A stretch of 64,000 nucleotides of DNA, taken from Sordaria brevicollis. Its lineage: Eukaryota > Ascomycota > Sordariomycetes > Sordariales > Sordariaceae. The notes beneath the pieces were generated by a model. That model was given only the letters and a program-made list of their open reading frames with translations. It searched no databases and had not been told where the DNA came from. Every line of letters starts with the position of its first letter. The first letter of the stretch is position 1. Of this stretch, positions 1 through 13,843 are shown in pieces. The position numbers and the translations under genes are program-made. The stretch covers positions 3,224,001-3,288,000 of the forward strand of contig JAUTDP010000003.1 of assembly GCA_033439795.1 (NCBI GenBank), written 5' to 3'.

Positions 1-99
1 GAAGACGATTACGAGGCGGCGTCCTACGAACTTAAGAATAATATTACCCTAAAAAATCCTAATAATAAATATAATAATACTAATAATAATAAACCGTAA

Positions 100-1600
100 T
101 TTAAATCTATATTACGTAAAAAGGCCGAAAGTAATTTTAAGTAAAAAATCTAAATATAATTTAAAGAGCGGTACCTAATAAAAAATTTATATACTTTCAA
201 CCGCTATTATTTTAAAAGCTCTTATTAATAAAGGGAATATTATATTAATAAAATAAAATAATGATTATAATCGGAATTTCGTTAAAGTAAGAACCCCCTA
301 AAATTTAATCGGCGTAATCATTCCCTATCCGTATATAACCGCTTATTAAATAAATATTTTCGATTTTATTTTCGTTCTTACTCCTATTCCCGCTCCTAAT
401 TTTATATTTATTCTTATTCCCGGACCCGCTCCCACTCTCCGTCCGCCCAATCCAATTAATCCGGCCATTTTAATAGCCTCTCCCTCGTATAAAAACGTCG
501 TAAGCAGTAAATATCCTACGAACGTAAGCGCGCAAAACGGTGTAAACGCTAAAAATTCGTAGAAATAATATTATAATTCCTATAAATATTATTATAATTT
601 ATATAAAAAATTGTAAATTAAGGAAATAAAAAATCTTACTTACGTCCTTCTATGTATAATATTTGTAAATTAATAATAAATAATATAAATACCGAAGTCG
701 AAAATTAAATTAATAATATTAAAAACGGCAATTAAATTCGTAAAAATATTAATACCTATTAATTTATTTAATAAACTTTCTTTAAAACTAATAATTCTAT
801 AATTACTTCGTAGCGTATATACTTTATTACCCTCTTTAATAATAAAAGTTAAAAGCGATCCGCAATATAGGAAGAATTTTTAGGGTTTATCCGTAAAGAA
901 TATATTACCCCCGAAATTTATAAATTCGATATTAAAAAATAATTATTCTTTATATATTAAAATAATAATAAAAACCTATAGAAATTATAGGATTAATATT
1001 AATATAATTACTAATAATTTAATAAAAACGTCGTTATAAATAAATAATCGGTATACAATTTCTTCTTCCAATTAAAAAAAGATATATATAATTACTTCTA
1101 TACGTACTAAATCCCTATTAATAATCTAATAAAAATTACTTCGAAGGTAATAAATTAATAAATTGAATTTAAAAATAAAAAATAAACCCCGAAGGATAAA
1201 ATAAATAAAAATCGCTATAATAAATAATCTTCGTACTATAAAAGGTCTTCGAATAACGAACGTTTTAATTATAATAAGGATTATAATTAAAATTACAACT
1301 AGGACTATAATCGGGATCGCGATTCTAAAAAGCGTAAAAGCCGTAAAAAAAACCAATCCCCTAATAAATAAAACGGGGGCAATAATAAATCCGGCCTAAA
1401 TTATTACAATTATAAAAATCAAAAATACTATACTCGTAATTATATAAAATATAAAAAAATAAATAATTAAAACCGGCCGAAAAAGAAGGCTACCGTCCAA
1501 AGCGTAATTACCGAATAAAATACTAAACGTAATAATAATAAAGAAAATAATTATATTTCGGATATTAAAAAATTAATAAAAAGTTAAACCCTATAAAAAA
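100..1600 (+). pseudogene. gag of element C (degenerate)
   Basis: A hydrophilic frame rich in Asn, Arg, Lys, Ser and Asp runs from about 1140 to 1500. It ends in a CCHC zinc-knuckle-like segment at about 1405-1450, in which the Cys positions read as Tyr (Y-x2-Y-x4-Y-x4-Y), as expected from TGT/TGC to TAT/TAC changes. The frame is broken by stops at former Gln codons. The open 76-codon frame on the opposite strand here is a shadow. The N-terminal boundary is uncertain. Confidence 0.55.
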
Positions 1601-1639
1601 GCTATTATTTAACGGGGTTAATAATTTTAAAACGGTTAG

Positions 1640-4600
1640 AAGAAATAGGTTAGGTAGGATTTCCGTAATATTAATTACGCTAAGGGGTCGCCAATTAGAA
1701 GAATATATAAATTTAGATTTAAAAGTAAAAATTAATACTGTATATAAAAACTTCGCGAAGAAATATAAATTAAAGAAAATAAAAACTAGTATTCTATTTA
1801 TTTTAATAAATATAAATAATAGAAAAATATATTACTATAAAATATACGAATTAACGTTTATTCTAAAAGATTAAAAAAGTTAAGAAAGAGAATTTACCTA
1901 ATTATTTTATACGATCCGAAAAAATAATCGGACACTATTATTATTATTATTTATACCGGGTATAAATTCTAAAAATATTATTATATATATTAGTAAAAAC
2001 GAATTTAAATTTAAAAGGGTACCCTTTATTAATATTATAACTCTCGCGTATAAAGTAATATATAGTAATCGAACCTATATTATTAATTTAATTTCAATAT
2101 ATAATTTATTAAAACCGAACTTTAAAAACGTAAACGAAAATAAAAAGCTACCCGAAAATATAATAAATAATATTCCCCTAACGTTAAAAGGGTTTAAAAA
2201 TATATTTTCTAAAAAAAAGGCTAAAATACTACTATAATTACCGGATATTAAATATAAAATCGTCTTTAAAAAAGGGGAAAAAGTACCGAATATCCCTATT
2301 TACCCTCTATTTACTATATAATTAAAAACGCTATATAAATATTTAAAAAAAAATTTACAAATTAACTACATTTATTACTCCTAAAACTCTATCGGGGTAC
2401 TAATTTTATTTATACCTAAAAAGGATAATACGTTACAATTATATATTAATTACTAAAAATTAAATAAAATTACTATTAAAAATCGATATCTACTACTATT
2501 AATTAGCGAATTAATAAACCGAATAATCGGCGCTAAAATATTTTCTAAAATTAATTTATATAAAACGTATTATTAAATCCGAATTAAAGAAGGGGATTAA
2601 TAAAAAACCGTTTTTAAAACGCAATATAATCACTTCGAATATATAATAATACCGTTTAAATTTATAAACGTACCCGCTATATTCTAAATATATATATATA
2701 AAGTATTCGCAAAATTTATCGACTATATTTATATAATATATCTTAACGATATTTTAATCTACTCGAATTCTAAAGAAAAATATAATGAATATCTCCGTTT
2801 AATCTTTAAACGTCTATACGCTACCCAATTTTTTATAAAAATATTTAAATACGAATTCTATAAGGACTATATCGATTTCCTCAACTACTAAATTATTATA
2901 GAAGGGGTAATAATAAATCCCGAACGGGTAAAAGTAGTCTAAGAATAATTAACGCTTAAATCCTTCTATAATATTTAAATATTCTTAAAATTTACTAATT
3001 TTTACTAACGGTTTGTATACTAATATTCTTATATAATAAAGCCTATTATTAATTTACTAAAAGGGAATAAAAACGGGCGGAAATTAAACGTATTCTACTA
3101 AATTAAAAAGGCCGATAAAGTATTCCAAATTTTAAAGGAAATATTTATAACGGTACTAATCCTTCGTTATTAAAACCCAATTAAAACGACCAAAATTGAA
3201 ATGGACGTTTCGTAGAAGGCTATTTTAAGAATTTTATCCCAATTTATAAAAAATATTTAATACCCCGTAGCGTTCTTTTCTAAGAAATTAATAAACGTAG
3301 AATAATAATAATATACAAATTAATAAAAATTATTTACTATTATAACCAATTTAAATTATTAAATATATTATTTAAAAGGACTTCCGGAGCTATTTATAAT
3401 ATTTATAAATTATAAAGCGCTAAAAAATATTATAAAATCGCCGGCGAACGATTTATATAAAAAGTTAACTCGCTAAGTCTATTAATTATTTTAATTCGAT
3501 TTTAAAATAAAATATTAATTAAAAAAAACGAACCTAACGGATAATTTATCCAAAAAATTAAATTATATAAAGGGGGATATAATTTATAGTAACGTTTTAC
3601 CGACCCTCTAAAAGAAATTAAATTTTATTTCGGAATTACTAAATATAATTAAAGAGTAATTAAATTCCAAAATCCCGTACTAATATAGAAAAAAATCTAT
3701 AGCCTACGCCTTCGTTAAATAAATTCGATAAATAATATAATCCGCTACTATTATAAAAAATACTTTACTAATATAACCGATAAAAGGAACGTTCCTTTAA
3801 ATTTTACTACGCAAAATTGTAAAGAAGATAATATATTGAAAAATCCCTTAAATACCTTTAACGAACCGGGAATTTTATACTATTATAAAAGGATTTTAAT
3901 TTAAAAATCTAAACCTAACCGAATAAATAATAATTATCTAATTTAAAAGGATTATAATTAAAGGATATAAATTAAATAACTAAGGGGTTTTTTACTTTAA
4001 AGAACGGTTAATAATCTTTAAGGAAGGATTATTCTATAAAAAAATTTTATACTCTTATTATAATAATTTAAAGACCGGTTATATAAATACGTTTAAGACC
4101 CTAAAATTTATTAAAAAGAAATTTTATTAAGAAAATTTTATATAAAACGTTCGGGAATATATTACGAAGTATAAATTATATTAAGGGATTTAAAGACCCT
4201 AATACTAACTTTATAAAAATTTCCAATCCTTACTAATATCCAAATAACCTTTCCAAAAAATTAATATCGATTTTATTACTAACTTTCCGCCGAACTAAAA
4301 AGCCGATAGGAAAATATATAACGTTATTCTAATAATCGTAAACCGATTTATTAAAATAGCTTTATTTATATTTATTATTAAAACGTTTAATATAATTTCT
4401 ATAACGTCCTTATTATATAAGTACGTAAAATATTAATTCGGCTTACTATTAAAAATTATAAATAATAAGGATAAATTATTTATTAATCAATTTTAAAAAG
4501 AATTTACTAAAATGCGTAAAATCCTACGAAGATTATTTACTATATTCTACCCGCAAATAGATAAATAAATAGAACGCTTATATTAAATTATCGAAAAGAT

Positions 4601-5540
4601 TTTATATATCCGAATTTTAAAAAGCGATTTTATATTTTAAAATAGGGAATTCCTAAAAACGGAATTCGCGTATAATAATTCTACGTACGTAATTATAAAA
4701 GTTTCGTTATTTAAAGCTTTATATAATTACTACCTATATATAATTAAATATATCGAAGGGTAGAATTTTATTAAAATTTAAAGCGTAAAAGAACGATTAC
4801 GGAAATTAAAGGAAATTCGTAAAATAATATAGCGCTATTAAAATTAAATAATAAAAGCGTAAAAGAAAGGGTATAATAAAAAGTATATATTAATTAAATT
4901 TTAATTAAGTAACGTTATAAATTTATTAGCTAAGAACTTCCGATTTAAAAATAGGAAATTAATACTTACGTATATTAAAATTAAAATATTAAAGAGAATT
5001 AATTCCTAAATATATTAAATAGTTTTACCGATATAATATAACCGGATATATAATATCTTTCCAATTAATTTATTAGAACCTTAAAAGGGTAAAAAAAACG
5101 AAAACCACAAAATACTATTACCGGAATTATATAATAAATAAGAAAAATAAAAAATTAAAAAAATTATAGATTATTAAAAAGTAAGTATAAATTAAAAATT
5201 TTTAATTAAATAAGTAGGGTAGCCCGTAGAATATAATATTTAAAAATTTAAAAAATACTTTAAAAATACGTAAAAGGCGCTTTTTAAATATTAGAAAATT
5301 AAATAAAAATATTATAAGAAATAGAATAATTAGCGTAAATAATATAATAAGAATTTACTATTTTATAATTATAAAGAATAATAAGCGCCGAATATAATAT
5401 AAAACGTTATATATAAAATTCAATAAGCGAATAACTATTATATACCCTAATGGAAACGGGAATTAAAAACCTATTTATTAATAAAAAAAGGAATATTATC
5501 GCCGGCGAAAAACTTACGTAGCGGAATAAATTAAAGGTAA
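1640..5540 (+). pseudogene. pol of element C (protease-RT-RNaseH-integrase, degenerate)
   Basis: After gag comes a protease-like stretch (about 1690-2050), then a reverse transcriptase. The RT core shows a KKDN...LQLYINY block near 2410-2450, then KNRYLLLL, and the catalytic YxDD box reads YLND at 2739-2750, so the first Asp has become Asn. RNase H-like sequence with EMDVS-like residues lies near 3190-3240, and integrase-like sequence follows to about 4900. The order PR-RT-RH-IN is that of Ty3/gypsy. Many TAA/TAG stops make it non-functional. Domain edges are approximate. Confidence 0.7.
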
Positions 5541-5675
5541 CCTATATCGGAAATAAAATACCCGGGGATTAATACTCTAATTTTAAATATTTTAATATAA
5601 TATTAATTAGGAAATAGCCGCGCTAAATTACGAATTAAAGTTACGAAGAATTTAAAGAATTCGAATATTAAAAAC

Positions 5676-6060
5676 CGGAGGAAGAGCCTCTTTAATATTT
5701 CTACTAAATTAGGAATTCCCCGTCCAATAAAAATAAATAATTAAATTAAAAAGATTTAAAATAACCGGTAAATTCTCTATTAAAATTATAAAAAATCTAA
5801 TATATTAAAAGGAGAATTATTCTAATATTTCCTACTAAATTAAAAATTCTCCGTCTAATAAAGATAAAACAATTAAATTAGGAGAATCTAAATTAATTAA
5901 TAAATTCTTTATTAAAATTATAGAAAATCCAATATATTAAAAAGAGAATTACTTTAATATTTCCTACCGGACTAAAGATTTTCCGTTTAATAAGGATAAA
6001 ATAATTAAATTGGGAGGATTTAAAACTAATCGGTAAATTCCTCTTTAACGTTTATTCGTA
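5676..6060. repeat. Three tandem copies of an about 131-bp unit
   Basis: The landmark TTTAATATTT recurs at 5691, TCTAATATTT at 5821 and TTTAATATTT at 5953, spacings of 130 and 132 bp. Each is followed by a similar stretch ending in AATTCCCCGTC/AATTCTCCGTC/GATTTTCCGTT and then TAAT(A)AAGATAAA. Copies differ mainly by C/T and G/A transitions. The array lies in the 3' tail of element C, downstream of pol. Confidence 0.75.
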
Positions 6061-6155
6061 AATAGTATTAAAAGTTACCTAATTTAATATAATTATAACG
6101 GCCTAAATCGTAAAAGGGTTTATAATCCGATTAATAAATATAAATATTAATAGGA

Positions 6156-6160
6156 TTTTC
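6156..6160. repeat. Left target-site duplication of A1 (TTTTC)
   Basis: TTTTC directly precedes the left LTR of A1 and is identical to the five bases after its right LTR at 13839-13843. A 5-bp duplication is usual for Ty3/gypsy integration. Confidence 0.9.
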
Positions 6161-6446
6161 TATCAAGGGATAACGTTGGCACCGTTAGGTATATAATGAA
6201 ATATGTGTTATTGTACGAAAGAAGGGAAGGGAAAAATGTGTACGGAGGATTGGATATAAAGGCGCGAGCCCATACCCTAGTCCCTACGCACCTACGTAAT
6301 ACTATATATAATTATAAGTAATTAAATTTAAACTATATTAGGCTATAGTATACGTATTATAATCGGGAATAGTCGTTAGGGATTTAGGCATTTATATAAA
6401 TAGTTAGTACGTATACCGGGTATAGTATAAGTATAATCTTATAATA
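6161..6446 (-). repeat. 3' LTR of A1 (286 bp)
   Basis: It matches 13553-13838 and, in reverse orientation, the A2 LTRs. The termini correspond to TGTCA...TGACA altered by transitions (TATCA at the left edge, TAATA at the right). It keeps many CpA/TpG dinucleotides, unlike the internal part of the element. Confidence 0.92.
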
Positions 6447-6463
6447 TTATCCCCCTTTAAAAG
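6447..6463 (-). other. Polypurine tract of A1
   Basis: Read on the minus strand, AAAGGGGGATAA immediately precedes the 3' LTR. A2 has the equivalent purine run next to its 3' LTR. Polypurine tracts prime plus-strand DNA synthesis in LTR elements. Confidence 0.75.
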
Positions 6464-6814
6464 AAGCTTATAGAATTGAAAAAATTTATATATATATATA
6501 ATTATAACCTAGAATCCTTTATTAATTTATTAAATACTTCCAATTGTAATGCTAACCGTATTTTAAATTATTTATTTATTAAAAATCGTATAATCCTCGT
6601 TATTACTTCTATAAATCCTTCCTTTACCTCTTTTTCGGTTAGTAATAATTCTGTTTTAAAAATAGCGAATCGTTATATTAAGTGGGCGGAATAGCGGTAT
6701 AAAGCGTAGGGTTCGGTATTAGCGTCGGGCTACCCGTTACGAGCAACGGGGTCCGTTATCGGGTCCTTTCTTTTATATTCGAAATGGTCGAAAAGCCTTT
6801 TAATGCAGGGCGGT

Positions 6815-9800
6815 ATTAATTTATTAGGGTAGTCGTAGTAAAATTTTTAAAGGCGTACTTTATAATCGATAATATTATTAACCTTTTTTTAAATAAGGTT
6901 GTAATCGCCCTTTTATTTAATTAAATAATATTAATAATAATTCTCTCCTTTTTATTTGATATTTAATAATTTATCGAATCCTTATTTAATATATTCTTCG
7001 TAATCGTCGGTACGGATTATAATTCTATTTTCGTTAATATGGATATCGGAATCGACGACCTAATTGGGGAGATTTTAGCCAATTTAACGTTAAATTATCG
7101 AAATATAGAAAATTAACGAATATTTTATATTACTGGGTAATTATAATTTAATAGTATATAAATTTATTTTTAAGATTTTAAATAATCTTTCTTAAGGGAA
7201 GGAGAATTTAACGTATAAGCGACTATTAATTAAATTGGATATATTAAATAGAATAGTATCCCCTTCTTTATATTTTATTAAATCGACCCGCTTTTTATTA
7301 ACGTTCTCTTCGTACCGGTTTTAATTACATTTAATTTACTAAATTACGAAGTCTTAAATTTTATAAAAGTAATTAGTAAATTCGTTAATTTTATAATACT
7401 TTTTTAATTATATAAATAATAGCATTAATAATAAAGGGTTACGAAGTTCGGTACTTATATAGGGGTAGTAATTATAATTAACGAAGAAAAGTAATAAGTT
7501 TATTAACGAAGATATTACGTTATTATTAGCGAATTTTATAAAGGGAAATTATTTAATTTAATCGGTTTATATTTAATTAATATATAATCGGAAGTATTAT
7601 TTTATTTCCGCGTTAATATATTCGGTTTAGGTATTCGTTTAAAGGTAGAAGGCGGAGGTTAAAGTGCGTATAATACCTAAGCGTTAATATAAGGAGGATT
7701 AGAATTGTAATACGAATTAAATACTTCTATCCGAAAGGATAAAGTTTAAAAGGTTGTAAAAATAATAAATATAATCGATAAAACGTTCGATTATCTTTTT
7801 TACTAATAATATAACCATTAATATAAAATATTATATTTTTATTAATTAATTAACGACAATATAAATATATTTAAATTTTTAACTAAAATAGAAATTATTA
7901 GGGAGCGGAGTAATATAATCGATAGAAATGCGGATTTAGGGAATTAATACAACGGGTAAGGTTTTAAAGAAATTAGTAGAATTACGTTTAAAGAATTTAA
8001 TTTTTATATAAAGTAAGTAGGCTTTATAAAATATACGTACGTCGTTGGTTATATTTTTTTAATAGAATTTTCGGGATAGGAGTTCGTATATAACGTTATA
8101 ATTAAAGTAGTCCGTATTAAGCGAATTATATTAGCGATTAATTAATTAAAATTAGAATTCCTTATTATAAAGGTTAATAATTATATAGTTACGCTATTTA
8201 ATAATATTATTAAGAGTAATTTAATATTTGTTAAAAGTTTTATAAAGGATTTTACGAATTGAAATTAGCTAATTACGGTTATTTAAGTCGTTTAGGGCGG
8301 AAACTACTTTTTAAAAGAATATAGAATTTTCGTAATTATTTAAAATAATATCGTCGATTGATTTATTTTCGTAATTGTTTATTAAGGAAAGGGAATAATA
8401 AAAGGTTAGGTTTTTTTTGTCGAAGTAATTATTTATAAATTATAAGGGTTAAAAGAGGGTATATTAATAGGTAGCGAGGCGTTCGTTTTTTATATCCGTA
8501 GGGATATCGTTAAGTTTTTTATTAAAGGTATCGGGGCGTAAATTTTTCGATTCTAGGGTATATTGAATTTAAAAATTAAAATATAATAAGAATTGCAATT
8601 AATATATATACCGTTATATAAATTATTTATTAATTATAAAGGTCTTTAAATTTTTATAATTTATTAAAATATTGAATAATTATTATACCTTTTTAAATTC
8701 GGGCTATTATTCCTTTAACGTTTTAATAATAATTAAAAATTCTTTATTATAAACGTTGTAATTATATTTTTAAATTATATATTTTGTTAAAAAGTATGCG
8801 ATTAGGTATAAAATTCCGTCGTTGCTATATTATAAAAGTATACCCCCTATTATTTAATTGGATATATTTATTTCGATTATAATTTTCTTAATTTAATTAT
8901 AAATTTTTAATACGGGTTTAATTGCGAAGGTTTTTTTTAATATATTAAAAATGGATTAATAGTAATCGGATTATAATTATAGTACGTTTTTTTTTATTAA
9001 TTCGTATAGCGGGGATATTATTATCGAAAATATTTTAATAAAATGCCGGTAAAAGTTCGTAAAGCCGAAGAATTATTAAAATAATTTTTTAAATTAGAAG
9101 GGCGCTTAATCGAATACGGTTTTAACCTTATTTAGATTTATTTCGATATTATTTAATATAATAATTAAGCCGAAGTATTTTGTATATTTCGTATAGAATT
9201 TATATTTATCGATATTTATATTTAAACCAGTTTTAGTTAAGTATTCGAAGACGTTGTTAATATATTGCTCGTAATCCTTTTCGTTATCGGAATATATAAG
9301 GATATTATCGAAATAAGTAATTGCGTAAACGTCGAGAATATTATATAAAATATCGTTAATATAATTTTAGAAAGCGCTAAGGGCGTTTTAAAAGCTAAAA
9401 AGTATAATTAAAGATTCGAATAGCCCGAATTTTATTATAAATATAATTAATTATTCGTAACCTTCTTTAATATAAACCCGGTTAAAAGTAATAATAATAT
9501 TTAATTTAATAAAAATTTTAATACGGTAAATATTATTGAATATTTTTTTAATAAATAGGAATAGGTAGTGGGATTTGAAAATAATATTATTAATATTTTA
9601 GTAATTAATATAGACGCGGACTCCTCTTCCCGGCTTTTTAATTAAGAATATAGGAATAGAAGTTTCTAATTGTAATAAACGGATAAATTTCTTTTTTAAG
9701 TTATTATTAATCTATTTTTTAATAACGTTAAATTCTTTTAAGTTAAAGGTATAATTATAGGAAGTGGGTAATATAGCGTTAAATTTAAATTCGAATTTAA

Positions 9801-11465
9801 AATTATAAAACCGATTAGGGGGTAACGTATTAATATTTTTTTAACGGAAATTATTCGTTTATTATTAATATTATTAAGGTAATTTTTATTAAATTTATAC
9901 GTTAGTTTTTAGGGATTTATTTACTTTTTTGTAAAATTTAATAATATTTTTAAATATAATTTTATTAATATTAATATTATTAGCGGTAAAGTAATAGTTA
10001 ATAATTTTTTCGTAAATTTGGAAATCGGAGGTATTATTTATAAATATAATTAAAATAGAAATTTTAATTACCTTAATAATTTCCTTACCTCTAATATTAT
10101 AGAATGTATTAATTTAGGTATAGTAATTATTACCGAAGAATTTGTTATAATAAATTACTTTACCGTTTATAATATCTTTAATTATATTAATTATAAAATT
10201 ATCGCTAATTACGTTCGGGGCTAAGGCGCCTTTTTCCTCTATTATTTTATCCTTGTCTATTATATATTAAATATCTTTTATTATATTTGCCTTTATTATA
10301 TAAATAATTTAAAATTTATATTTTTTAACAAATTAATTAAATATAGTTATTAGGAGTTCTTTAATATCAGTTAAATCGAAGGGTCCTTTAAAGATATAAT
10401 AAAAGCGGACCGGCGTTCGATAATCGGGGAAAGAAATATATATTCCTCCGGCTAAATAATATAATATAAAGATTATACGTAGTAGGGGAAGGGGGTAATA
10501 ACGTATTATAACCGTTAATATAAGAGTTTAACCGTTAATAACTTTATTAATAAGGATTGCGTTTATTTTATTAGCGATTTTTATTTAAATTTATTAAAAC
10601 GTTAACGAATAGCGCGTTTTACAATCGTAGAAATAAAAATCTAACGAACGGTCTTTAATAATAAAGCGGAAGTATTAAATTCTCCTTTATTAAGGATATT
10701 TAAGATAGAAGGTTTTTAATATATTAATCGCATCCTAAGGGAATTCTTAGGAATAATAGCGGAAGGTACGCTATTAAAAATAATAATTAAAAGCGTATTA
10801 ATATTATATTTATATAATAATAGTATAGAATATAAATAGCGGGGTACTTTTAGGGGAAAATAATTACGTTATTTATAGGTAGAGCCGAAAATAAAGTAAT
10901 CGTTAAATTAATCGATATTAAGGGCGTAATAAATTAATTATAAATATCCGAAAATAATAGGGTTATTTTTTATAAGGTTATAAATAAAAAAATTAATAAA
11001 TTTGTAATATACGCCAATATTTATAATTAAGCGATTAAAATATGTAATATTCCCTTTCGCTTAATTATTAACGAAGTATAGGAGTTTAAGGAATTGGAAT
11101 TTAAAAATTAGGAAATTATTACGTAAAACGAAACGACGGTTAATAAACCCTAGAGTAGTATAACCGCTATTAACGAATATAGTATAATATATTTTATATA
11201 ATTTATAAAATAAATAGATAGAAAGATTTAATAAATTAAAGTATTTATAACGGTTATTTACCGAAAATTTATTAATTTTAATAATTTTAAATTTAATTAT
11301 AAAAATACTTTTTAATTATCCTTTTTTTTATTTATATTTAATAAACGTTAACTTTTAATTATAATTTAAACGGGAGGCTATATATTTCTTTAACCGTTAA
11401 TAAAACCGTTTTTATTATTTATAACCGGGTTTATAAAGCCGTAAAGGTATATAAGGGTAAGGTAG
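6815..11465 (-). pseudogene. pol of A1 (PR-RT-RNaseH-integrase-chromodomain, degenerate)
   Basis: On the minus strand the RT active-site box reads YFDNILIYS at about 9289-9315 (YxDD with the second Asp changed to Asn), followed by the usual thumb-side sequence. RNase H and integrase follow toward lower coordinates. At about 6865-6995 the C-terminus contains YYLIK-stop-KG, a chromodomain signature (YLVKWKG) whose Trp has become a stop. The same order and spacing occur in A2. Stops are TAA/TAG at former Gln or Trp codons. Boundaries are mirrored from A2 and approximate. Confidence 0.8.
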
Positions 11466-11579
11466 TAAGTAGGCTATTATTATAATATAAAATAATTAGG
11501 AACCGGGGTATTAAGAATAGGAATACTTATAGCGTTAACGTTATAATAATTATATTAATTATATCCGTACTAATTTTAA

Positions 11580-13465
11580 GCGGGGCGTTATTATTAATTA
11601 TTATTATTATTATTATTTTTCTCCTTTTCCTTTTTATCCTTCTTCTTTTTCTTTTCCTTCTCTTTCTTTTTATATAATTTATATTCGAATACCTCCTTCT
11701 TAAATTAAATACGACCTTTATACTCGGCGGAAAAATAATTTTTATAATTATAATAAGTATAAGTACCGGTCTTTATATAATATTAGAATACGTTATTATT
11801 AATTATATGGAAGATTTAAATATTAGAGGCGGATATAGAATCGAAATTTATAGTGGTGTTATTTTCGTTAACGGTAAATTTGTAAATGGAATTATTCGTA
11901 TTATTAAAAGTGGAATTAGAGCCGGTAATGGGGTTATTAAAATTAGATTTATAATAGGGGTTAGTGATTTTATTATATTAATTTTTCTATTCGAATTATT
12001 TAGCGAAGTTGCGGGTTATTTCGAATTATTCGTCGAATTTATTATCCTTAAGCTAAAGGCGCTATAAAGCGATAGCGTTATAGAAGCGCTCGGTTAAACG
12101 TTAATAGAAGTAATAAATTTTTATATTATCGTTAAATTAGTAACGTTTAATAATAATAATAAATTTATCCTCGAAATTAAATTATTTTATTTTACCTATT
12201 TTTAAGTCTTCGAATTTATAACGAATTTAAATTATAGTATCGACGTTATTATATTTATTAATTATTTATTTAAATAAATCGAGGATAATAAATTATTTAG
12301 CCGGTTTATTAAATAAAATTTTAATAAATTCGGGTTCGATTACTTCCTAAAGTTTATTACGAAGGGAGTGGGAAATTAAGGAAAATTTAATATCTTTAAT
12401 TTTAAAAGTAGAAGGTTTATCCTTAAAGGCGAATAGGATATTAACGCGTTATTAACGAAATTTAATAACTTTTTTAAGAATTTTATTAATATTATTAAAA
12501 GCGGGGGAAACGATAATACGCGATATTAATTTATAGCCGCTATTATTATTATTTCTAATTGGGTCGTTAGTAATTATATTATTAAATTTAGATTCGGAAT
12601 TATTAGAATTAGAATTATTATCGTTATTATCGTCGGGTAAAAATATAAATACGGAATTAGTAGGTTTAAATAAATATTAACGAAGGTTATTAATTATTTT
12701 TTAATATTTAATTATTTCGCGTTTAATTATATTTTAGGAATTAATTTTAAAATTGGAATAGCGCTTTTAAACGTCGGATAAATTTTATTAAAGGGTAATT
12801 AAACGAATTTAAAAATCGTTAACGATATTATTATATTAAGAAGTAATATTAATAAAAGCCTATTTATAAATATTATATTAAATTTATTATTTAGCGGCGG
12901 CGTTTAAAAGTTAAAGGGTATAATTAATTTTAAAAATTGCGAAATTAATATTAAAAATCGCGTTGGTTTAATTTTTATTTTAAATTAGGATACGGAATTA
13001 ATTAAAATTTTAATACAATTAATTATTCTTATCTTCGGATTATTAAAAGTCCTCTTTAGTATTTTAGAGTTCAATAGTAATAAAAATGACGTTAAATTAT
13101 ATAAGGCGGGTAAGCGTATAAGTAGTAGTTAGGAACGTAGGGTAATTATTTAAATTAAAGGTTTAGGTAATAGAAATTAGAATAATAATAGAATTATTAT
13201 TAAGCGTATAAATAGCGTTAATAAATTAATTTTAAAATTCGATATTACGAAAGTTAATATTTTTAATTTCGGAAAGTATAATAATTATAATAAAGGTATT
13301 AATAATTATAACGGGGATTAAATCGGATATTAATTATTTAAATTAATATATTTTAATAAGTATAAAGGAAAAGAGAATACGAGCGACCGTAGTAATAATA
13401 TTCGTTTTAATAATTATTTAATTCGAATTAACCGCGGGGCTATCGTTAGAGCGTTAACCGTTAGG
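11580..13465 (-). pseudogene. gag of A1 (degenerate)
   Basis: The minus strand carries an Asn/Ser/Glu-rich gag frame equivalent to that of A2. It ends in a Lys/Glu-rich tract and an (AAT)n-encoded Asn run, seen on the plus strand as ATT repeats and CTTTTTC-rich sequence at 11596-11680. The 86-codon open frame on the plus strand at 11807-12067 is antisense to this gag and is treated as a shadow. Confidence 0.65.
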
Positions 13466-13552
13466 AAAACGAATTTTAATACTAATTAATATAATTAACG
13501 ATTAATCTTCTTCGAAAATTATACGCGTAGCGTTAAAATAGGTATAATAAAT

Positions 13553-13838
13553 TATTAAGGGATAGCGTTAGTACCGTTAAGTATATAATAAAATATATAT
13601 TATTATATAAAGGAAAGGAAGGGAGAAATATATGCGGAGGATTGGATATATAGGCGCGAACTTATACCCTAGTCTATACGTACCTATATAATATTGTACG
13701 TAATTATAGGTGATTAAATTTAGATTATGTCGGGCTATAGTATGCGTGCTATGGTTGGGAATAATCGTTGGGGATTTAGGTACTTATATAAGTAGTTAAT
13801 GCGTATACCGGGTATAGTATAAGTATAATCCTGTGACA
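13553..13838 (-). repeat. 5' LTR of A1 (286 bp)
   Basis: Same length as the 3' LTR and alignable throughout, differing mainly by transitions. The right edge retains the intact terminal TGACA, so the element begins TGTCA on its coding strand. Confidence 0.92.
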
Positions 13839-13843
13839 TTTTC
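13839..13843. repeat. Right target-site duplication of A1 (TTTTC)
   Basis: Identical to 6156-6160. Confidence 0.9.

Larger units (their letters stand above)
1..6160 (+). mobile_element. Ty3/gypsy LTR retrotransposon C, RIP-degraded, 5' part outside window
   Basis: Plus-strand reading in shifting frames gives a gag with a mutated zinc knuckle, then protease, reverse transcriptase, RNase H and integrase-like segments in Ty3/gypsy order. Nearly all stops are TAA or TAG, consistent with former CAA/CAG codons. CpA and TpG are almost absent. No LTR is identifiable because the left end is outside the window and the right end is separated by the nested element A1. The sequence appears to resume at 13844 on the other side of A1. 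Confidence 0.75.
6161..13838 (-). mobile_element. Complete Ty3/gypsy chromovirus-type element A1 (minus strand)
   Basis: Two 286-bp LTRs bound 7678 bp and are flanked by the perfect duplication TTTTC. The coding strand is minus: gag lies at high coordinates, then RT, integrase and a chromodomain-like segment toward 6865. A purine tract (read on the minus strand) abuts the 3' LTR. It belongs to the same family as A2 at 40627-48312, in opposite orientation, with identical LTR length and comparable internal spacing. It is inserted into element C. The coding region is disrupted by RIP-type stops. Confidence 0.92.

Noticed and set aside
6476..6694. 72-codon plus-strand ORF next to the A1 3' LTR
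   Set aside because: Lies antisense in the 3' part of A1, very AT-rich, no motif.
11807..12067. 86-codon plus-strand ORF
   Set aside because: Antisense to the gag of A1.
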